Below, piece by piece: positions 1-9,219 of a stretch of 47,182 nucleotides of DNA. Origin of the DNA: an uncultured Chlamydiae bacterium (GTDB lineage: Bacteria; Chlamydiota; Chlamydiia; Chlamydiales; CACLRR01); the NCBI GenBank assembly GCA_902609415.1, contig CACLRR010000001.1, forward strand, positions 70,466 through 117,647, given 5' to 3'. The number at the start of each line of letters is the position of its first letter. Positions within the stretch are counted from its first letter, which is position 1. A program made the translations under genes and the position numbers. The notes under the pieces are model-generated. The model was given only the letters and a program-made list of their open reading frames with translations. It did no database searches and was not told where the DNA came from.

Positions 1-146
1 AAAGTATGATCAAAGAAAAACAAGAAAAATCACTCTTCTTCGCACTTGAACTTGCCAACAAACTTAACAGCCACTGTTATCAATATTCACTTGAAAATAG
101 TGATATCCTTCACACAAAAAAAGCAATTTTAGATCTATTAATATAA
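1..146 (+). CDS. C-terminal end of an unidentified protein (partial)
   Basis: An open frame enters from the left edge and reads 47 codons (first full codon at 3) to a TAA at 144-146. The visible tail is lysine-rich and ends with a hydrophobic Ile-Leu-Asp-Leu-Leu-Ile. No motif is recognised, so no function is given. Its last 9 bases overlap the end of the convergent NamZ-like gene. Confidence 0.5.
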   Translation, partial: SMIKEKQEKSLFFALELANKLNSHCYQYSLENSDILHTKKAILDLLI

Positions 147-1343
147 TAAGAACTGTTCTCTTTCCTTACAAAATCTCTGACAAAAGGAAGCATCTTTTTC
201 AATAAGGCTCCATAAGAAAACTTTCTGCTCCCTAAATGCTTTCAAAGTAGCTTCTGTACCATTAACCTTACAAAACATATCTTCTCTAGAATTCTTAAGC
301 TTTTGTACTACTTTATCTGGATACAACTGTTTTAATGTAGCCATCAAGGTATAAAAAGTTCTTATCGGCTTATATACCGATGTATCCTTCACTGTTATCT
401 TTATTCCATGACACTCTTTATTTTTATAAGACCCAAAAAAAGGCTTATAGTGAATAGGATGAAATTCCACTCCAGGTAATTGATGAGCATTCAAAACTTT
501 ATTAAAGAGCTCAGCATCAATCCAGGGAGCCCCTAAGCACTTAAAGGGAAGTGTATACCCAACACCAATATTTACAAGAGAAAGCTCTCCAATCATTCCT
601 GTAGTTGCACAATAGAGAGGTGTATCTGATTCCGGTATATTAGGGCTTGTTGGAATCCAGGTAAGCTCTGTATCACTAAAGCGCATCTTCCTATTCCAAC
701 CCTTCATCTCAACCACCTTTAAAGAGCATCCCACCTTGTATTTTGCATTAAACCAACGTGCAAGTTCTCCTATTGTCATACCGTGACAGTAAGGAACATC
801 AAGATAGCCTACAAATGAACGCCACTTATCTTCCAGTGAAGGTCCATCAACAAGCTCTCCTCCCATTGGATTTGGTCTATCTAAGACACAGACCTCTATT
901 TTTCTCTTTGCAGCCTCTTCCATCACATAAAAGAGTGTTGAAGCATATGTATATGACCTGATCCCTATATCTTGAATATCGAAAATAATTACCCCAATTC
1001 CTTCAAGCATCTTATCCGTAGGTCTTCTTGTCCTCCCATGCAGACTGTAAACAGGAAGACCTGCAAGTGTAATATCACCTACTCTTTCTGAAGCATGTTC
1101 CAAACCAAATAAACCATGCTCAGGGGCAAAGAAGGCTTTTAAGTTCATCTCCTTTTTCTTTTGAAGAAAACTCTCTACAGCATTCTTACCGCTTGCCCGA
1201 ATAGCACTATGATTCGTTACAACTGCTACCCCCTTACCCTTAAATTCAAGAATTATATTCTCATCAAAAAAACGATCCAGCCCCACTGTTACTTTAGCAA
1301 TAAGGGGACAACATAAAATAAGAACGCTGAAAAACAACTTCAT
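138..1343 (-). CDS. namZ: DUF1343 / NamZ-like exo-beta-N-acetylmuramidase
   Basis: The 401-residue protein matches the DUF1343 family, whose characterised member NamZ removes N-acetylmuramic acid from the non-reducing ends of peptidoglycan chains. Visible family signatures are VTNHSA near residue 43, FAPEHGLFG near 72, PVYSLHGRTRRPT near 97, the IFDIQDIG(I)RSYTY block near 120 and LDRPNP near 155. The N-terminus (KLFFSVLILCCPLIA) is a Sec-type signal peptide, so the enzyme should be exported to the periplasm. It reads away from uvrD across a 37 bp gap and stands alone on its strand. A homologue sits in the same general neighbourhood in Chlamydia (recalled, CT605 region). Family assignment is firm; substrate is taken from the family. 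Confidence 0.85.
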   Translation of the reverse strand: MKLFFSVLILCCPLIAKVTVGLDRFFDENIILEFKGKGVAVVTNHSAIRASGKNAVESFLQKKKEMNLKAFFAPEHGLFGLEHASERVGDITLAGLPVYSLHGRTRRPTDKMLEGIGVIIFDIQDIGIRSYTYASTLFYVMEEAAKRKIEVCVLDRPNPMGGELVDGPSLEDKWRSFVGYLDVPYCHGMTIGELARWFNAKYKVGCSLKVVEMKGWNRKMRFSDTELTWIPTSPNIPESDTPLYCATTGMIGELSLVNIGVGYTLPFKCLGAPWIDAELFNKVLNAHQLPGVEFHPIHYKPFFGSYKNKECHGIKITVKDTSVYKPIRTFYTLMATLKQLYPDKVVQKLKNSREDMFCKVNGTEATLKAFREQKVFLWSLIEKDASFCQRFCKEREQFLLY

Positions 1344-1380
1344 CTTGATAATCCCTTCTACTTAATGGTAAGGTTTATGG

Positions 1381-3519
1381 ATGCAAAAATTAACACATCC
1401 ACTAAATCCTGAGCAAGAAAAAGCCAAAGATCACATCGAAGGCCCCTTGCTAGTTCTTGCAGGAGCAGGCTCCGGAAAAACTAGAGTTCTAACAACAAGA
1501 ATATCCCACCTTATCAATATTGGGATCTCGCCAGCAAAAATTGTAGCCCTCACTTTTACTAATAAAGCTGCAAAAGAGATGAAAAGTAGGGTCTATTCTC
1601 TCACTAAACAAAATGTTCTTACTGCTACATTTCATTCACTTTGTTATAAATTACTACAAGAAGACATCTCCAATCTTGGCTACAAAACCCCTTTTACAAT
1701 TTATGATGACAATGACTCGTTAAAACTTTTAAAACAATGTCTAAAAGAACTTAATTATAAAGATGAAAAAAAGACAACAAATAGTCTACGCTCAAAAATT
1801 TCCTCCTTTAAAAATGCACTTATTCTTCCTGATGAAGTCACCCTTGATCATCAAACAGAAAATGACAAAATATTACTCAATACCTACCAACTCTATCAAC
1901 GAAGACTTAAAGAATATAACGCCCTCGATTTCGACGACCTTCTTCTCCTCACAGCAGTGCTCTTTACAAACCACGCCACAGTGCTAAAAAAATGGCAAGA
2001 GCGCTTTAACTTCATCCTTGTCGATGAATATCAAGATACAAATGAAGTACAGGTCTTCATCATAAAAAAATTAGCAGGATCTCATCACAATATCTTTGCT
2101 GTCGGTGACCCCGATCAATCAATTTATGCATGGCGAGGAGCAAAAGTTCAAAATATCCTCGATTTCGATAAGCATTTTCCTACAGCTTCCACTATCAGCC
2201 TGGAACAAAACTATCGAAGTACTAATCATATTCTCTCTGCAGCAAATAGTGTCATTAGCCATAACACCTCTAGGTTAGAAAAAAATCTCTGGTCTGACCT
2301 TGGCGATGGGGACAAGGTCTTTCTATCCTCCTTTATGACTGACCGATTAGAAGCAAATTTTGTGATAAAAACCATCAATACCTACCATAATGATCAAGAT
2401 CTTCCTCTTAACGAGATAGCTATTCTATATCGAACTAATTCTCAATCTAGGATTATTGAAGATCACCTGCTAAAATCGAATATTCCCTATATTATTATTG
2501 GTGGACTCTCCTTCTATCAACGTAAAGAGATTAAAGACATCCTCGCTTACCTAAGACTCCTCATCTCCCCTTATGACTTTATCAGCTTCACAAGAGTCAT
2601 TAACCTGCCAAAACGTGGTATCGGACCGAGTCTGATTACAAAATTACAAAACACGATAGATGAAAACCAAATATCAATCATTGATTTACTCTCATCACCA
2701 AACCCGCCTGTAAAGCTAAATATTAAACAGCAAACTGCAATAGCGCAGTTTATTTCTGCCTATCACCACATTGTCGACCTAATCAAAAAGGGTAAGCCTC
2801 TTATTGATGTTTTAAAAGAGATTCTGATCTATTTTGAGTACGAGACTTATCTCAAGGAAGATGAAGAAACCTACAAAGACCGCTATGAAAATATTCAAGA
2901 GCTTGGAAGCAAGATGGTTGAATTTGAAGAAGAGTCTAACTTTGAAAATTCACTTCACCCAATCTACCCCTTCCTCGAAGAGCTTTCTTTACAATCCTCA
3001 TTAGATAAACACCAAACCTATGAGCCTCAAGTCTCCCTCATGACTCTACATAACTCTAAGGGTTTGGAATTTACCCTTAACTTTATGGTGGGTATGGAAG
3101 AAGATCTCTTTCCCCACATCAACTCAAAATCTAATAATGATGAGGTAGAGGAAGAACGACGCCTTTGCTATGTAGGTATGACGCGAGCAAAAAAACATCT
3201 CTATATGACATATTCCAAAACAAGAATGCTCTGGGGTTCAGTAAAAGAGATGACTCCTAGCCGATTTATCGATGAGCTAGATTATTCACATGTTGAAATC
3301 ATTAAGCCAAAGAAGATCACAAATTATTATAACACACCCACAGATGAAGAAGAGTGTACCTATCAAGTTGGCATGCGTATCAGTCACCCCTCTTTTGGTG
3401 AGGGAAGAATAGAAAAAGTGTATAACACGTCAGTAGGCATTACTGTTGACGTCTTCTTTTGTGATGAACAACTTACACGTTCCCTCGCTACAAAGTATGC
3501 TAAATTATCTATCGTTTAA
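1381..3519 (+). CDS. uvrD: UvrD/PcrA/Rep-type SF1A DNA helicase
   Basis: This is a 3'-5' DNA helicase for excision and mismatch repair and for clearing replication blocks. The Q motif LNPEQ is at residues 8-12, Walker A GAGSGKT at 28-34, the DExx motif VDEYQDT with Asp215-Glu216, motif III GDPDQSIYAWRG from residue 242, and motif VI MTRAKK from 600. The C-terminal 60 residues (KVGMRISHPSFGEGRI-like) match the Tudor-like RNA polymerase-binding tail of PcrA/UvrD. The length, 712 residues, is normal for the family. It is followed after 46 bp by rpoN on the same strand, an order also found in Chlamydia (CT608-CT609, recalled). UvrD and PcrA cannot be told apart by eye. Confidence 0.95.
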   Translation: MQKLTHPLNPEQEKAKDHIEGPLLVLAGAGSGKTRVLTTRISHLINIGISPAKIVALTFTNKAAKEMKSRVYSLTKQNVLTATFHSLCYKLLQEDISNLGYKTPFTIYDDNDSLKLLKQCLKELNYKDEKKTTNSLRSKISSFKNALILPDEVTLDHQTENDKILLNTYQLYQRRLKEYNALDFDDLLLLTAVLFTNHATVLKKWQERFNFILVDEYQDTNEVQVFIIKKLAGSHHNIFAVGDPDQSIYAWRGAKVQNILDFDKHFPTASTISLEQNYRSTNHILSAANSVISHNTSRLEKNLWSDLGDGDKVFLSSFMTDRLEANFVIKTINTYHNDQDLPLNEIAILYRTNSQSRIIEDHLLKSNIPYIIIGGLSFYQRKEIKDILAYLRLLISPYDFISFTRVINLPKRGIGPSLITKLQNTIDENQISIIDLLSSPNPPVKLNIKQQTAIAQFISAYHHIVDLIKKGKPLIDVLKEILIYFEYETYLKEDEETYKDRYENIQELGSKMVEFEEESNFENSLHPIYPFLEELSLQSSLDKHQTYEPQVSLMTLHNSKGLEFTLNFMVGMEEDLFPHINSKSNNDEVEEERRLCYVGMTRAKKHLYMTYSKTRMLWGSVKEMTPSRFIDELDYSHVEIIKPKKITNYYNTPTDEEECTYQVGMRISHPSFGEGRIEKVYNTSVGITVDVFFCDEQLTRSLATKYAKLSIV

Positions 3520-3552
3520 TTATTAATTATAATATCTATTAATTATTAATTA
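3516..3552. repeat. Pair of 14-bp direct repeats between uvrD and rpoN
   Basis: TTAATTATTAATTA occurs perfectly at 3516-3529 and 3539-3552, with starts 23 bp apart, in an almost pure A/T spacer. The first copy covers the uvrD stop codon and the second ends 13 bp before the rpoN ATG. It may be a binding site, or just low-complexity drift. Confidence 0.5.
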
Positions 3553-3565
3553 ATTAATAAAAGCG

Positions 3566-4780
3566 ATGACTTCTTTATCACTAAATTTCTTACAAACTCA
3601 ATCTCTATGTCTTACGCATGAGATGCAGCAAGCAATAAAAATCCTAGAAATGCCAATAGAGGATCTCTCTTCTTGGATTGATCAACAGGTAGAAAAAAAC
3701 CCCCTTCTTAGAAAAAAATATGATGAGTCAAAGTTATTCCAATATTCGCCTTCAACCACAATCATTGAAGATAAAACGCTCTATTCACACCTAATAGAAC
3801 AAGCTAGAGTTGAATTTACATCTGCACAATTTACTATTGCAGAGAGACTTATTGGCCATATTGATAATAAGGGTTTTATCCAGGAATCGCTCGATGAAAT
3901 GTTTGATCAAGTCAATGATCAGCAAGAAGCTAAGAAAGTACTTAGCAAGCTTCAACAGCTAGATCCTATAGGAGTTGGAGCAAAAAATGCTCAAGAAGCC
4001 CTTCTCATTCAGCTCTCAGAAAAAAAGAGCTCTCTTGCCTATAAGATAATCAAACACCATTTTATTCTCTTTACCAATAATCAATTAAATAAAATTGCTC
4101 ATAGGGAAAAAGTTCATATCGATGCTATTACCAAATCAATTGAAAAAGAGATCAAACCGCTTAATCCTTTTCCAGGATTGCAATTTAACACCACCTACAA
4201 CCCACCAATTCGAGCAGAAATATCTATTAGCTATGAAAATGGAAAATGGACAGGCTCATTCGAACAACTACCACCTTTTGAGCTTCAAGCAGTGACAACC
4301 CCAAACTCCCTAGAAAAATTCTATAGTAAGGAAGGAAAGTGGCTTATCCACTCTCTAAAAACGCGTATGCAAATCATAACAAAAATAACCCATTACATTA
4401 TAAGTCAACAATATCAGTACTTACTGGGGCAGTCTAATCAACTAAAGCCAATACAAATGCAAGAAGCTGCAGCCTCCCTGGGCCTAAGTAATTCTACACT
4501 ATCAAGGGCTGTAAACTCTAAATATCTCGATACTCCCCTTGGTCTTCTTCCCTTCAAGCACTTCTTTACTCACTCCTCATCCACATCAAGAGCAAAAACT
4601 CTTCTACAAGAGCTAATCAAGCAAGAAAACAAACAAAAACCGCTCTCTGATGAGATCCTTGCCCTTCTTCTCTCAAAACAAGGCATTAAATGCTCTAGAC
4701 GTGTTATCACCAAGTATCGCCACCACTTAAACATCCTCTCCTCATCACAAAGACGTCAATTCATTCCAAATTCCCACTGA
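3566..4780 (+). CDS. rpoN: RNA polymerase sigma-54 factor
   Basis: RpoN directs RNA polymerase to -24/-12 promoters and needs an AAA+ activator. Region I is seen at the N-terminus (QTQSLCLTHEMQQAIKILEM, then DLSSWIDQQVEKNPLL, about residues 10-48). The core-binding region fills the middle. A helix-turn-helix (MQEAAASLGLSNSTLSRAVNSKY) lies near residues 300-320, and the RpoN box (SRRVITKYRHHLNI) starts at residue 377. At 404 residues it is slightly short, as Chlamydia homologues are. No Shine-Dalgarno sequence precedes the ATG at 3566. No sigma-54 activator gene is in the window. Confidence 0.95.
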   Translation: MTSLSLNFLQTQSLCLTHEMQQAIKILEMPIEDLSSWIDQQVEKNPLLRKKYDESKLFQYSPSTTIIEDKTLYSHLIEQARVEFTSAQFTIAERLIGHIDNKGFIQESLDEMFDQVNDQQEAKKVLSKLQQLDPIGVGAKNAQEALLIQLSEKKSSLAYKIIKHHFILFTNNQLNKIAHREKVHIDAITKSIEKEIKPLNPFPGLQFNTTYNPPIRAEISISYENGKWTGSFEQLPPFELQAVTTPNSLEKFYSKEGKWLIHSLKTRMQIITKITHYIISQQYQYLLGQSNQLKPIQMQEAAASLGLSNSTLSRAVNSKYLDTPLGLLPFKHFFTHSSSTSRAKTLLQELIKQENKQKPLSDEILALLLSKQGIKCSRRVITKYRHHLNILSSSQRRQFIPNSH

Positions 4781-4831
4781 TTGTATAATAAAAATAAAGA
4801 CGAAATCATAATCAACTATACTCGATAAATG

Positions 4832-4863
4832 CAAACCAAGGCCTAATAGCCTATGATGGTTTG
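4832..4863. terminator. Hairpin between convergent rpoN and heptosyltransferase genes
   Basis: CAAACCA (4832-4838) pairs with TGGTTTG (4857-4863), and inside it AGGC pairs with GCCT. It overlaps the end of the minus-strand gene. There is no proper T-run on either side, so termination is a weak inference. Confidence 0.3.
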
Positions 4864-5840
4864 TTAACTGAGGTTATATGTTTTAGCACCTCATCTACTT
4901 TTAGCTTAGATAAACAGAAGTTCTTTTTATCTTGTGTACAAATCCTTTTTTCACTGCATCTACAAAGGTGATTTACTGTGAGTGTTGTTCCTCGCCCTTG
5001 CATAATCCCAATATACTCAATTTTATTAGGTCCCAACAACAAAAGTGTTGGTATATCTAAGGCTTGCGCTAGATGCGTAAGCCCTGTATCCAAACCAATC
5101 ACCATCCGTGCTTTCACAAAGAAAGTAGCTAAGCCTTCAAAATCCATTTTTGGAAGCAGCGTAGCGTTTTCTATTCCTTCAATCACCCTTTTTGCTCGTA
5201 TAACCTCTTCATCTGACCCTTGAGGAAGTGCAATTGAAATTCCCCGTTCAGATATTTTTTTTGCTAATTCGCGCCAATACTTCTCTGGCCACAACTTACT
5301 CCTCCAACTTGCATTAGGAATCAATATAATACAATTATCTGCCTCTACATGCTCTTTCTCAATACCAAATGAGAGCGGTAGCTCCCTATAATCATAACCA
5401 AAAAAAGAGCCAAAAAAAGCCCTATGCTTATTTATAATATGCGTCTCTGTTGATGGAATCTTTGTTTGATATGCTATATGACCAGCACCCTCACGCATAG
5501 CCTCTTTTGTATAACCAACCCTATGTCCCCTACAACAGTAAGTAACTAGCGCACTCTTTATATTACCCTGTAAATCAAAACAGTTTTTATAACTCTCCTT
5601 TCTGACCCTCTTATATGTCCAAGCAACACCTTCATATCCAAATGCATCAGAAAGTTTTCTATATTTTAAACCAACAGGGATCACACAATCAATTGCTGGA
5701 TGTAGGCCCACTAAAGATGCAAAGTTCTTATAGACAATCCAATCAAACTTTTCACCTCTCTTCCTCCACACATCTGTAATTGCAGGAAAGAGGTGAATCA
5801 AATCACCTATAGCACTCATCTTAATAATTAAGTGCTTCAT
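4851..5840 (-). CDS. waaC: Glycosyltransferase family 9, lipopolysaccharide heptosyltransferase
   Basis: GT9 enzymes add ADP-heptose (or similar sugars) to the LPS inner core at the inner face of the cytoplasmic membrane. The N-terminal [20 protein letters not shown] is the typical start, [13 protein letters not shown] lies near residue 90, the [11 protein letters not shown] block near residue 176 (where GT9 proteins carry a K-x-WP motif), and the nucleotide-sugar site [13 protein letters not shown] near 248. Length (329) fits WaaC. The start codon overlaps the recA stop (ATGA, 5837-5840), which suggests translational coupling. Classical Chlamydia make heptose-less LPS, so the sugar donor here is open; the closest family name is heptosyltransferase I. 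Confidence 0.8.
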   Translation of the reverse strand: MKHLIIKMSAIGDLIHLFPAITDVWRKRGEKFDWIVYKNFASLVGLHPAIDCVIPVGLKYRKLSDAFGYEGVAWTYKRVRKESYKNCFDLQGNIKSALVTYCCRGHRVGYTKEAMREGAGHIAYQTKIPSTETHIINKHRAFFGSFFGYDYRELPLSFGIEKEHVEADNCIILIPNASWRSKLWPEKYWRELAKKISERGISIALPQGSDEEVIRAKRVIEGIENATLLPKMDFEGLATFFVKARMVIGLDTGLTHLAQALDIPTLLLLGPNKIEYIGIMQGRGTTLTVNHLCRCSEKRICTQDKKNFCLSKLKVDEVLKHITSVNKPS

Positions 5841-6871
5841 TTTATGACTTTACTAGCACCTTCTTGCGAATAATTCTCAGCTTGCTTCTTGTAAATCAAG
5901 GCCTCAAGCTCCTTAGCAAATTGAGGATTTGCTTTTAACTCAATCCTTGTAGCCTCTTTGCCTTGAAAGCGCTTTTCCTTAAAGGTTAACCATGGGCCCT
6001 TCTTATCAATAATATTATATTCTATTCCTAAATCAATAAGAGATCCTGTCTTAGATATCCCCTCATTAAAGAGAATATCAAATTCTGCAACCTTAAAAGG
6101 AGGAGCCAATTTATTCTTAACTACTTTTACCTTCGTTCTATTACCAATGTCTAACTGATTTGGCCCCTTAATACTCCCTGTGCGCCTAATATCCAATCTC
6201 ACTGATGAATAGAACTTTAGCGCCCTACCACCAGTTGTTGTTTCAGGATTGCCAAACATAACACCAATCTTTTCTCTTATCTGGTTAATGAAAATAGCCA
6301 TAGTATTCGTCTTTGACAGTGTTGCTGATAATTTTCTTAAGGCCTGTGACATCATTCTTGCCTGAAGACCCATGTGTACATCTCCAATCTCACCATCAAG
6401 TTCTACCTTAGGAACTAGCGCTGCTACAGAATCAATCACTATAAGATCTACTGCGTGTGATCTCGCTAACATCTCTGCTATATTTAAAGCTTCCTCACCA
6501 CAATCAGGCTGAGAAATAAGTAAATCCTTAACATTCACACCTATCTTTTCCGCATAAGAAGGATCCAGAGCATGCTCTGCATCAATAAATGCTGCGGTTC
6601 CACCAGCCTTTTGGCAATTTGCAACTACATGTGTTGCAAGCGTTGTCTTTCCAGAAGATTCAGGACCATAAACCTCTATAATTCTTCCCTTTGGCAACCC
6701 CTCTATACCAAGGGCTATATCTAATGCAATAGACCCGGTAGAAATGGCATCAATAGCTCTATTTGCACTATGCTGCCCAAGAGACATAACTGCCCCATCT
6801 CCAAATTGCTTTTTAATCTGCTCTACTGCTGAATCCAATGCTGATCTTCTTGCTTCTTTCTCTGATGCCAT
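5837..6871 (-). CDS. recA: Recombinase RecA
   Basis: RecA forms filaments on single-stranded DNA for homologous recombination and repair. Walker A GPESSGKT is at residues 69-76. [10 protein letters not shown], the Walker B strand ([11 protein letters not shown]) and loop L2 ([17 protein letters not shown]) follow. I start at the ATG at 6871 (MASEKEARR): a Shine-Dalgarno AAGGGA lies 5 bases upstream, and a longer in-frame start at 6940 would run into the divergent glucokinase gene. This gives 344 residues, the normal length. The acidic C-terminal tail of E. coli RecA is absent. The stop overlaps the next gene by ATGA. No LexA-type operator was recognised upstream. Confidence 0.97.
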   Translation of the reverse strand: MASEKEARRSALDSAVEQIKKQFGDGAVMSLGQHSANRAIDAISTGSIALDIALGIEGLPKGRIIEVYGPESSGKTTLATHVVANCQKAGGTAAFIDAEHALDPSYAEKIGVNVKDLLISQPDCGEEALNIAEMLARSHAVDLIVIDSVAALVPKVELDGEIGDVHMGLQARMMSQALRKLSATLSKTNTMAIFINQIREKIGVMFGNPETTTGGRALKFYSSVRLDIRRTGSIKGPNQLDIGNRTKVKVVKNKLAPPFKVAEFDILFNEGISKTGSLIDLGIEYNIIDKKGPWLTFKEKRFQGKEATRIELKANPQFAKELEALIYKKQAENYSQEGASKVIK

Positions 6872-6919
6872 AACAATCCCTTGAGGTAAAAAGTTTTTTC
6901 CTAATACACTAACAATATC

Positions 6920-7888
6920 ATGGGGATAAATCAAATTCAAGAATTGTTACTTATTGCTGATATAGGAGGAACAAACTGTAGGCTGGCTCTATATCAACTA
7001 GAAAATAATAAAACAAAGCTAATAAGAAAAGTTAAACTCACCGGAAAAGATTGTTCTCAAGATTTTGTTTCTACACTAAAAACCTTCCTTAAAAAAGATT
7101 CCCCCTCCTATGCATGCCTTGCCGTTGCCGGTGTGATAAAAAACAATAAATGCCATCTTACAAACAGAAATTGGAACCTTTGTGCTGACACACTAAAATC
7201 ACAATTTAAGTTTCGCGAACTGTTTCTTATCAATGATCTAATTGCAAATGGATTAGGCGTTTCCTGCCTTAATAATGAACACCTAGTTACTGTATGTAAG
7301 GGTAAATACAACCCTCAATCCACAAAAGCCATTTTATCACCAGGTACAGGACTTGGTGAATCTATCATCACAGTCTCTAACAATGAAGAAAATCACCTGG
7401 CTACAGAAGGCGGGCATTGTGACTTTGCCCCTGTAACTCCTCAAGAAATTAATCTTCTTAAGTTTCTACAAAATAAATATAAGAAACATATCTCCTATGA
7501 ATACGTTCTTTCTGGTATGGGGATTTGCAATATATACCAGTTTCTAGATCATAGTAACTCAAGTATCAAAGCTCCCCAAATCTCAAAGGCTGCTTTAGAT
7601 CGCTCATGCAAAATTGCACATGAGACTATAAAGCTCTTTTCTATACTATGTGGAAGGGAGGCTGGAAACCTTGCTCTTAAATCCTTACCCTACTCTGGCT
7701 TATATATAGGTGGTGGCATTATTCCCCACCTAATACCAATCTTCCAAGAACACTTTATAAATGGCTTCCTCGATAAAGGTAGATTCAAGCCACTTTTAGA
7801 AACAATTCCTGTACATATAATAAAAAAAGAGGACTGCACGCTCATAGGTGCTAAAAAAAAACTAATTAATTTTATATTAAAAAAATAA
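6920..7888 (+). CDS. glk: Glucokinase
   Basis: This enzyme phosphorylates glucose with ATP to glucose-6-phosphate in the cytoplasm. The phosphate-1 motif [13 protein letters not shown] begins at residue 13. [22 protein letters not shown] and the family hallmark [11 protein letters not shown] follow in order, and a GLYIGGGI adenosine-site motif lies near residue 275. This is the Pfam Glucokinase (E. coli Glk) type rather than the ROK type. It is divergent from recA, with only 48 bp between start codons. Chlamydiaceae take up glucose-6-phosphate and lack this enzyme, while several environmental chlamydiae have it, so it is a useful lineage marker. Confidence 0.88.
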   Translation: MGINQIQELLLIADIGGTNCRLALYQLENNKTKLIRKVKLTGKDCSQDFVSTLKTFLKKDSPSYACLAVAGVIKNNKCHLTNRNWNLCADTLKSQFKFRELFLINDLIANGLGVSCLNNEHLVTVCKGKYNPQSTKAILSPGTGLGESIITVSNNEENHLATEGGHCDFAPVTPQEINLLKFLQNKYKKHISYEYVLSGMGICNIYQFLDHSNSSIKAPQISKAALDRSCKIAHETIKLFSILCGREAGNLALKSLPYSGLYIGGGIIPHLIPIFQEHFINGFLDKGRFKPLLETIPVHIIKKEDCTLIGAKKKLINFILKK

Positions 7889-8060
7889 ACTAATTACTAA
7901 CTCAACTCCTTATTAATCAAGAGCTCAAAAACAACTAACCTCTATTTATTATTCATTATAAATTATTTAAAATAAAAAAAAGTTTTAATAATTCCCCCTT
8001 TATCTTATATGAAGGATTAATGATAACAGATTATGTTTATTAACCCTTGTGAGGTAAAAA

Positions 8061-9140
8061 ATGAATAAGAGCTTTATTAAAAGGTTGACTGTTGCTGCAG
8101 CATCCCTTGCTTGTGTTCCAATGCTTGCTGGTGATGCTAACGACAACCTAAAACCAAATTGTTGTAAAGGGGCTACCCTTTGCCATAACTACCCTGTAAT
8201 TGATTCAAGCAGATTCCATTTTGATATTGGCATCCTTGCTGAATCAGCATACATTACAGGCACAGATTATGCTTCAAATGGGAATGCTGCTGGTAATCCT
8301 ATTGGTGAGGTACACAAACCAGATTTTAATCTTGATGTAGGTATTACAGCAGGAATTGGATACAACTTCCTTCATGACGACTGGATGGCAGATCTTCGCT
8401 TTAACTGGTTACACTCTACATCAAAAACACATACAGCAGGATCTCCTGCTGGTGGTGCAGCGGTAACAATCCTTCCGACAGGTATTAGCTTTAATAACCT
8501 TGATGGAGCTGGTAATGATTTAACTTCTGCAGGGAGCGGAAGTGCACAAGTTAAATCAAAATATTATATGGTTGATTTGGCAATTGAAAGGGGTGCATAT
8601 ATAAGTGGAAGAGCGTCTATTGTCCCAGGTTTTGGATTACAAGCCTCTTGGATCAATATTACATCAGAGGCAACATTCCTATCATTAGCTCCAGTTGCAT
8701 TAGCTAATCCTCTACGTGTAAATAATGGATCATACTTCTGGGGAGTAGGACCAAAAGTTCAGATGGATACAGAGTGGGCTCTAGGAAATGGATTTGCTCT
8801 CTTTGCTGATTTCTCTTCTGCATTACTCTTTGGTAATACTAAAGTTACTCATGATGTTCTTTATGGTACAGTAACTAGTCAGCAAGCTAGTCTTAATCAT
8901 GCAAGCTCATCTCCAACTATTCGTTATACAACAGGTTTGCAGTGGGATGATTGTTTCTATGATGGTCAACAATATATTCAGTTTAGACTAGGTTTTGATG
9001 CTTCAAAATACTGGAATCAGAATTCGAGAATCTCTCGTGTTGCAACTCCAGGAGGTACGGATGCTTTCTATAGCACACTAAATGAAAATAATTCGTTCTC
9101 ACTCATGGGTCTTATAGCAGATTTCCGTTGGAGCTTCTAA
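8061..9140 (+). CDS. Lpg1974-type (Legionella_OMP) pore-forming outer membrane protein
   Basis: A signal peptide (MNKSFIKRLTVAAASLACVPMLAG, cleavage near residue 23) is followed by a short Cys-containing segment and alternating beta strands. The protein ends in Phe (DFRWSF), as outer membrane barrels do. The pattern (FNLDVGITAGIGYNF, DWMADLRFNWLHS, YFWGVGPKVQMDTEW) resembles the Legionella major outer membrane protein family, which replaces OmpA in Simkania- and Waddlia-like chlamydiae. Its probable job is a porin. Codon use looks favoured and the gene has a GAGG ribosome site and its own terminator, suggesting strong expression. The 172 bp upstream is AT-rich; no promoter is clear. Confidence 0.8.
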   Translation: MNKSFIKRLTVAAASLACVPMLAGDANDNLKPNCCKGATLCHNYPVIDSSRFHFDIGILAESAYITGTDYASNGNAAGNPIGEVHKPDFNLDVGITAGIGYNFLHDDWMADLRFNWLHSTSKTHTAGSPAGGAAVTILPTGISFNNLDGAGNDLTSAGSGSAQVKSKYYMVDLAIERGAYISGRASIVPGFGLQASWINITSEATFLSLAPVALANPLRVNNGSYFWGVGPKVQMDTEWALGNGFALFADFSSALLFGNTKVTHDVLYGTVTSQQASLNHASSSPTIRYTTGLQWDDCFYDGQQYIQFRLGFDASKYWNQNSRISRVATPGGTDAFYSTLNENNSFSLMGLIADFRWSF

Positions 9141-9168
9141 TCTACGTAAATCATTAAGCTTGATTATT

Positions 9169-9199
9169 AAAAGAGTGGGTGTACTACCCACTCTTTTTT
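9169..9199 (+). terminator. Rho-independent terminator of the outer membrane protein gene
   Basis: A perfect 12-bp stem (AAAAGAGTGGGT at 9169-9180 with its complement at 9186-9197) encloses a 5-base loop, and the descending arm runs into six T residues. It lies 28 bp after the stop codon. It also shows that the next gene does not start at 9160. Confidence 0.92.
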
Positions 9200-9219
9200 A
9201 TTTTACCTATAAGAAGTCT

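Noticed and set aside
6872-6940. Longer RecA N-terminus
   Set aside because: It would overlap the divergent glucokinase start, and the inner ATG has a Shine-Dalgarno sequence and the normal family length.
9160-9219. Longer N-terminus for the second outer membrane protein
   Set aside because: Those codons are the arms of the preceding terminator hairpin.
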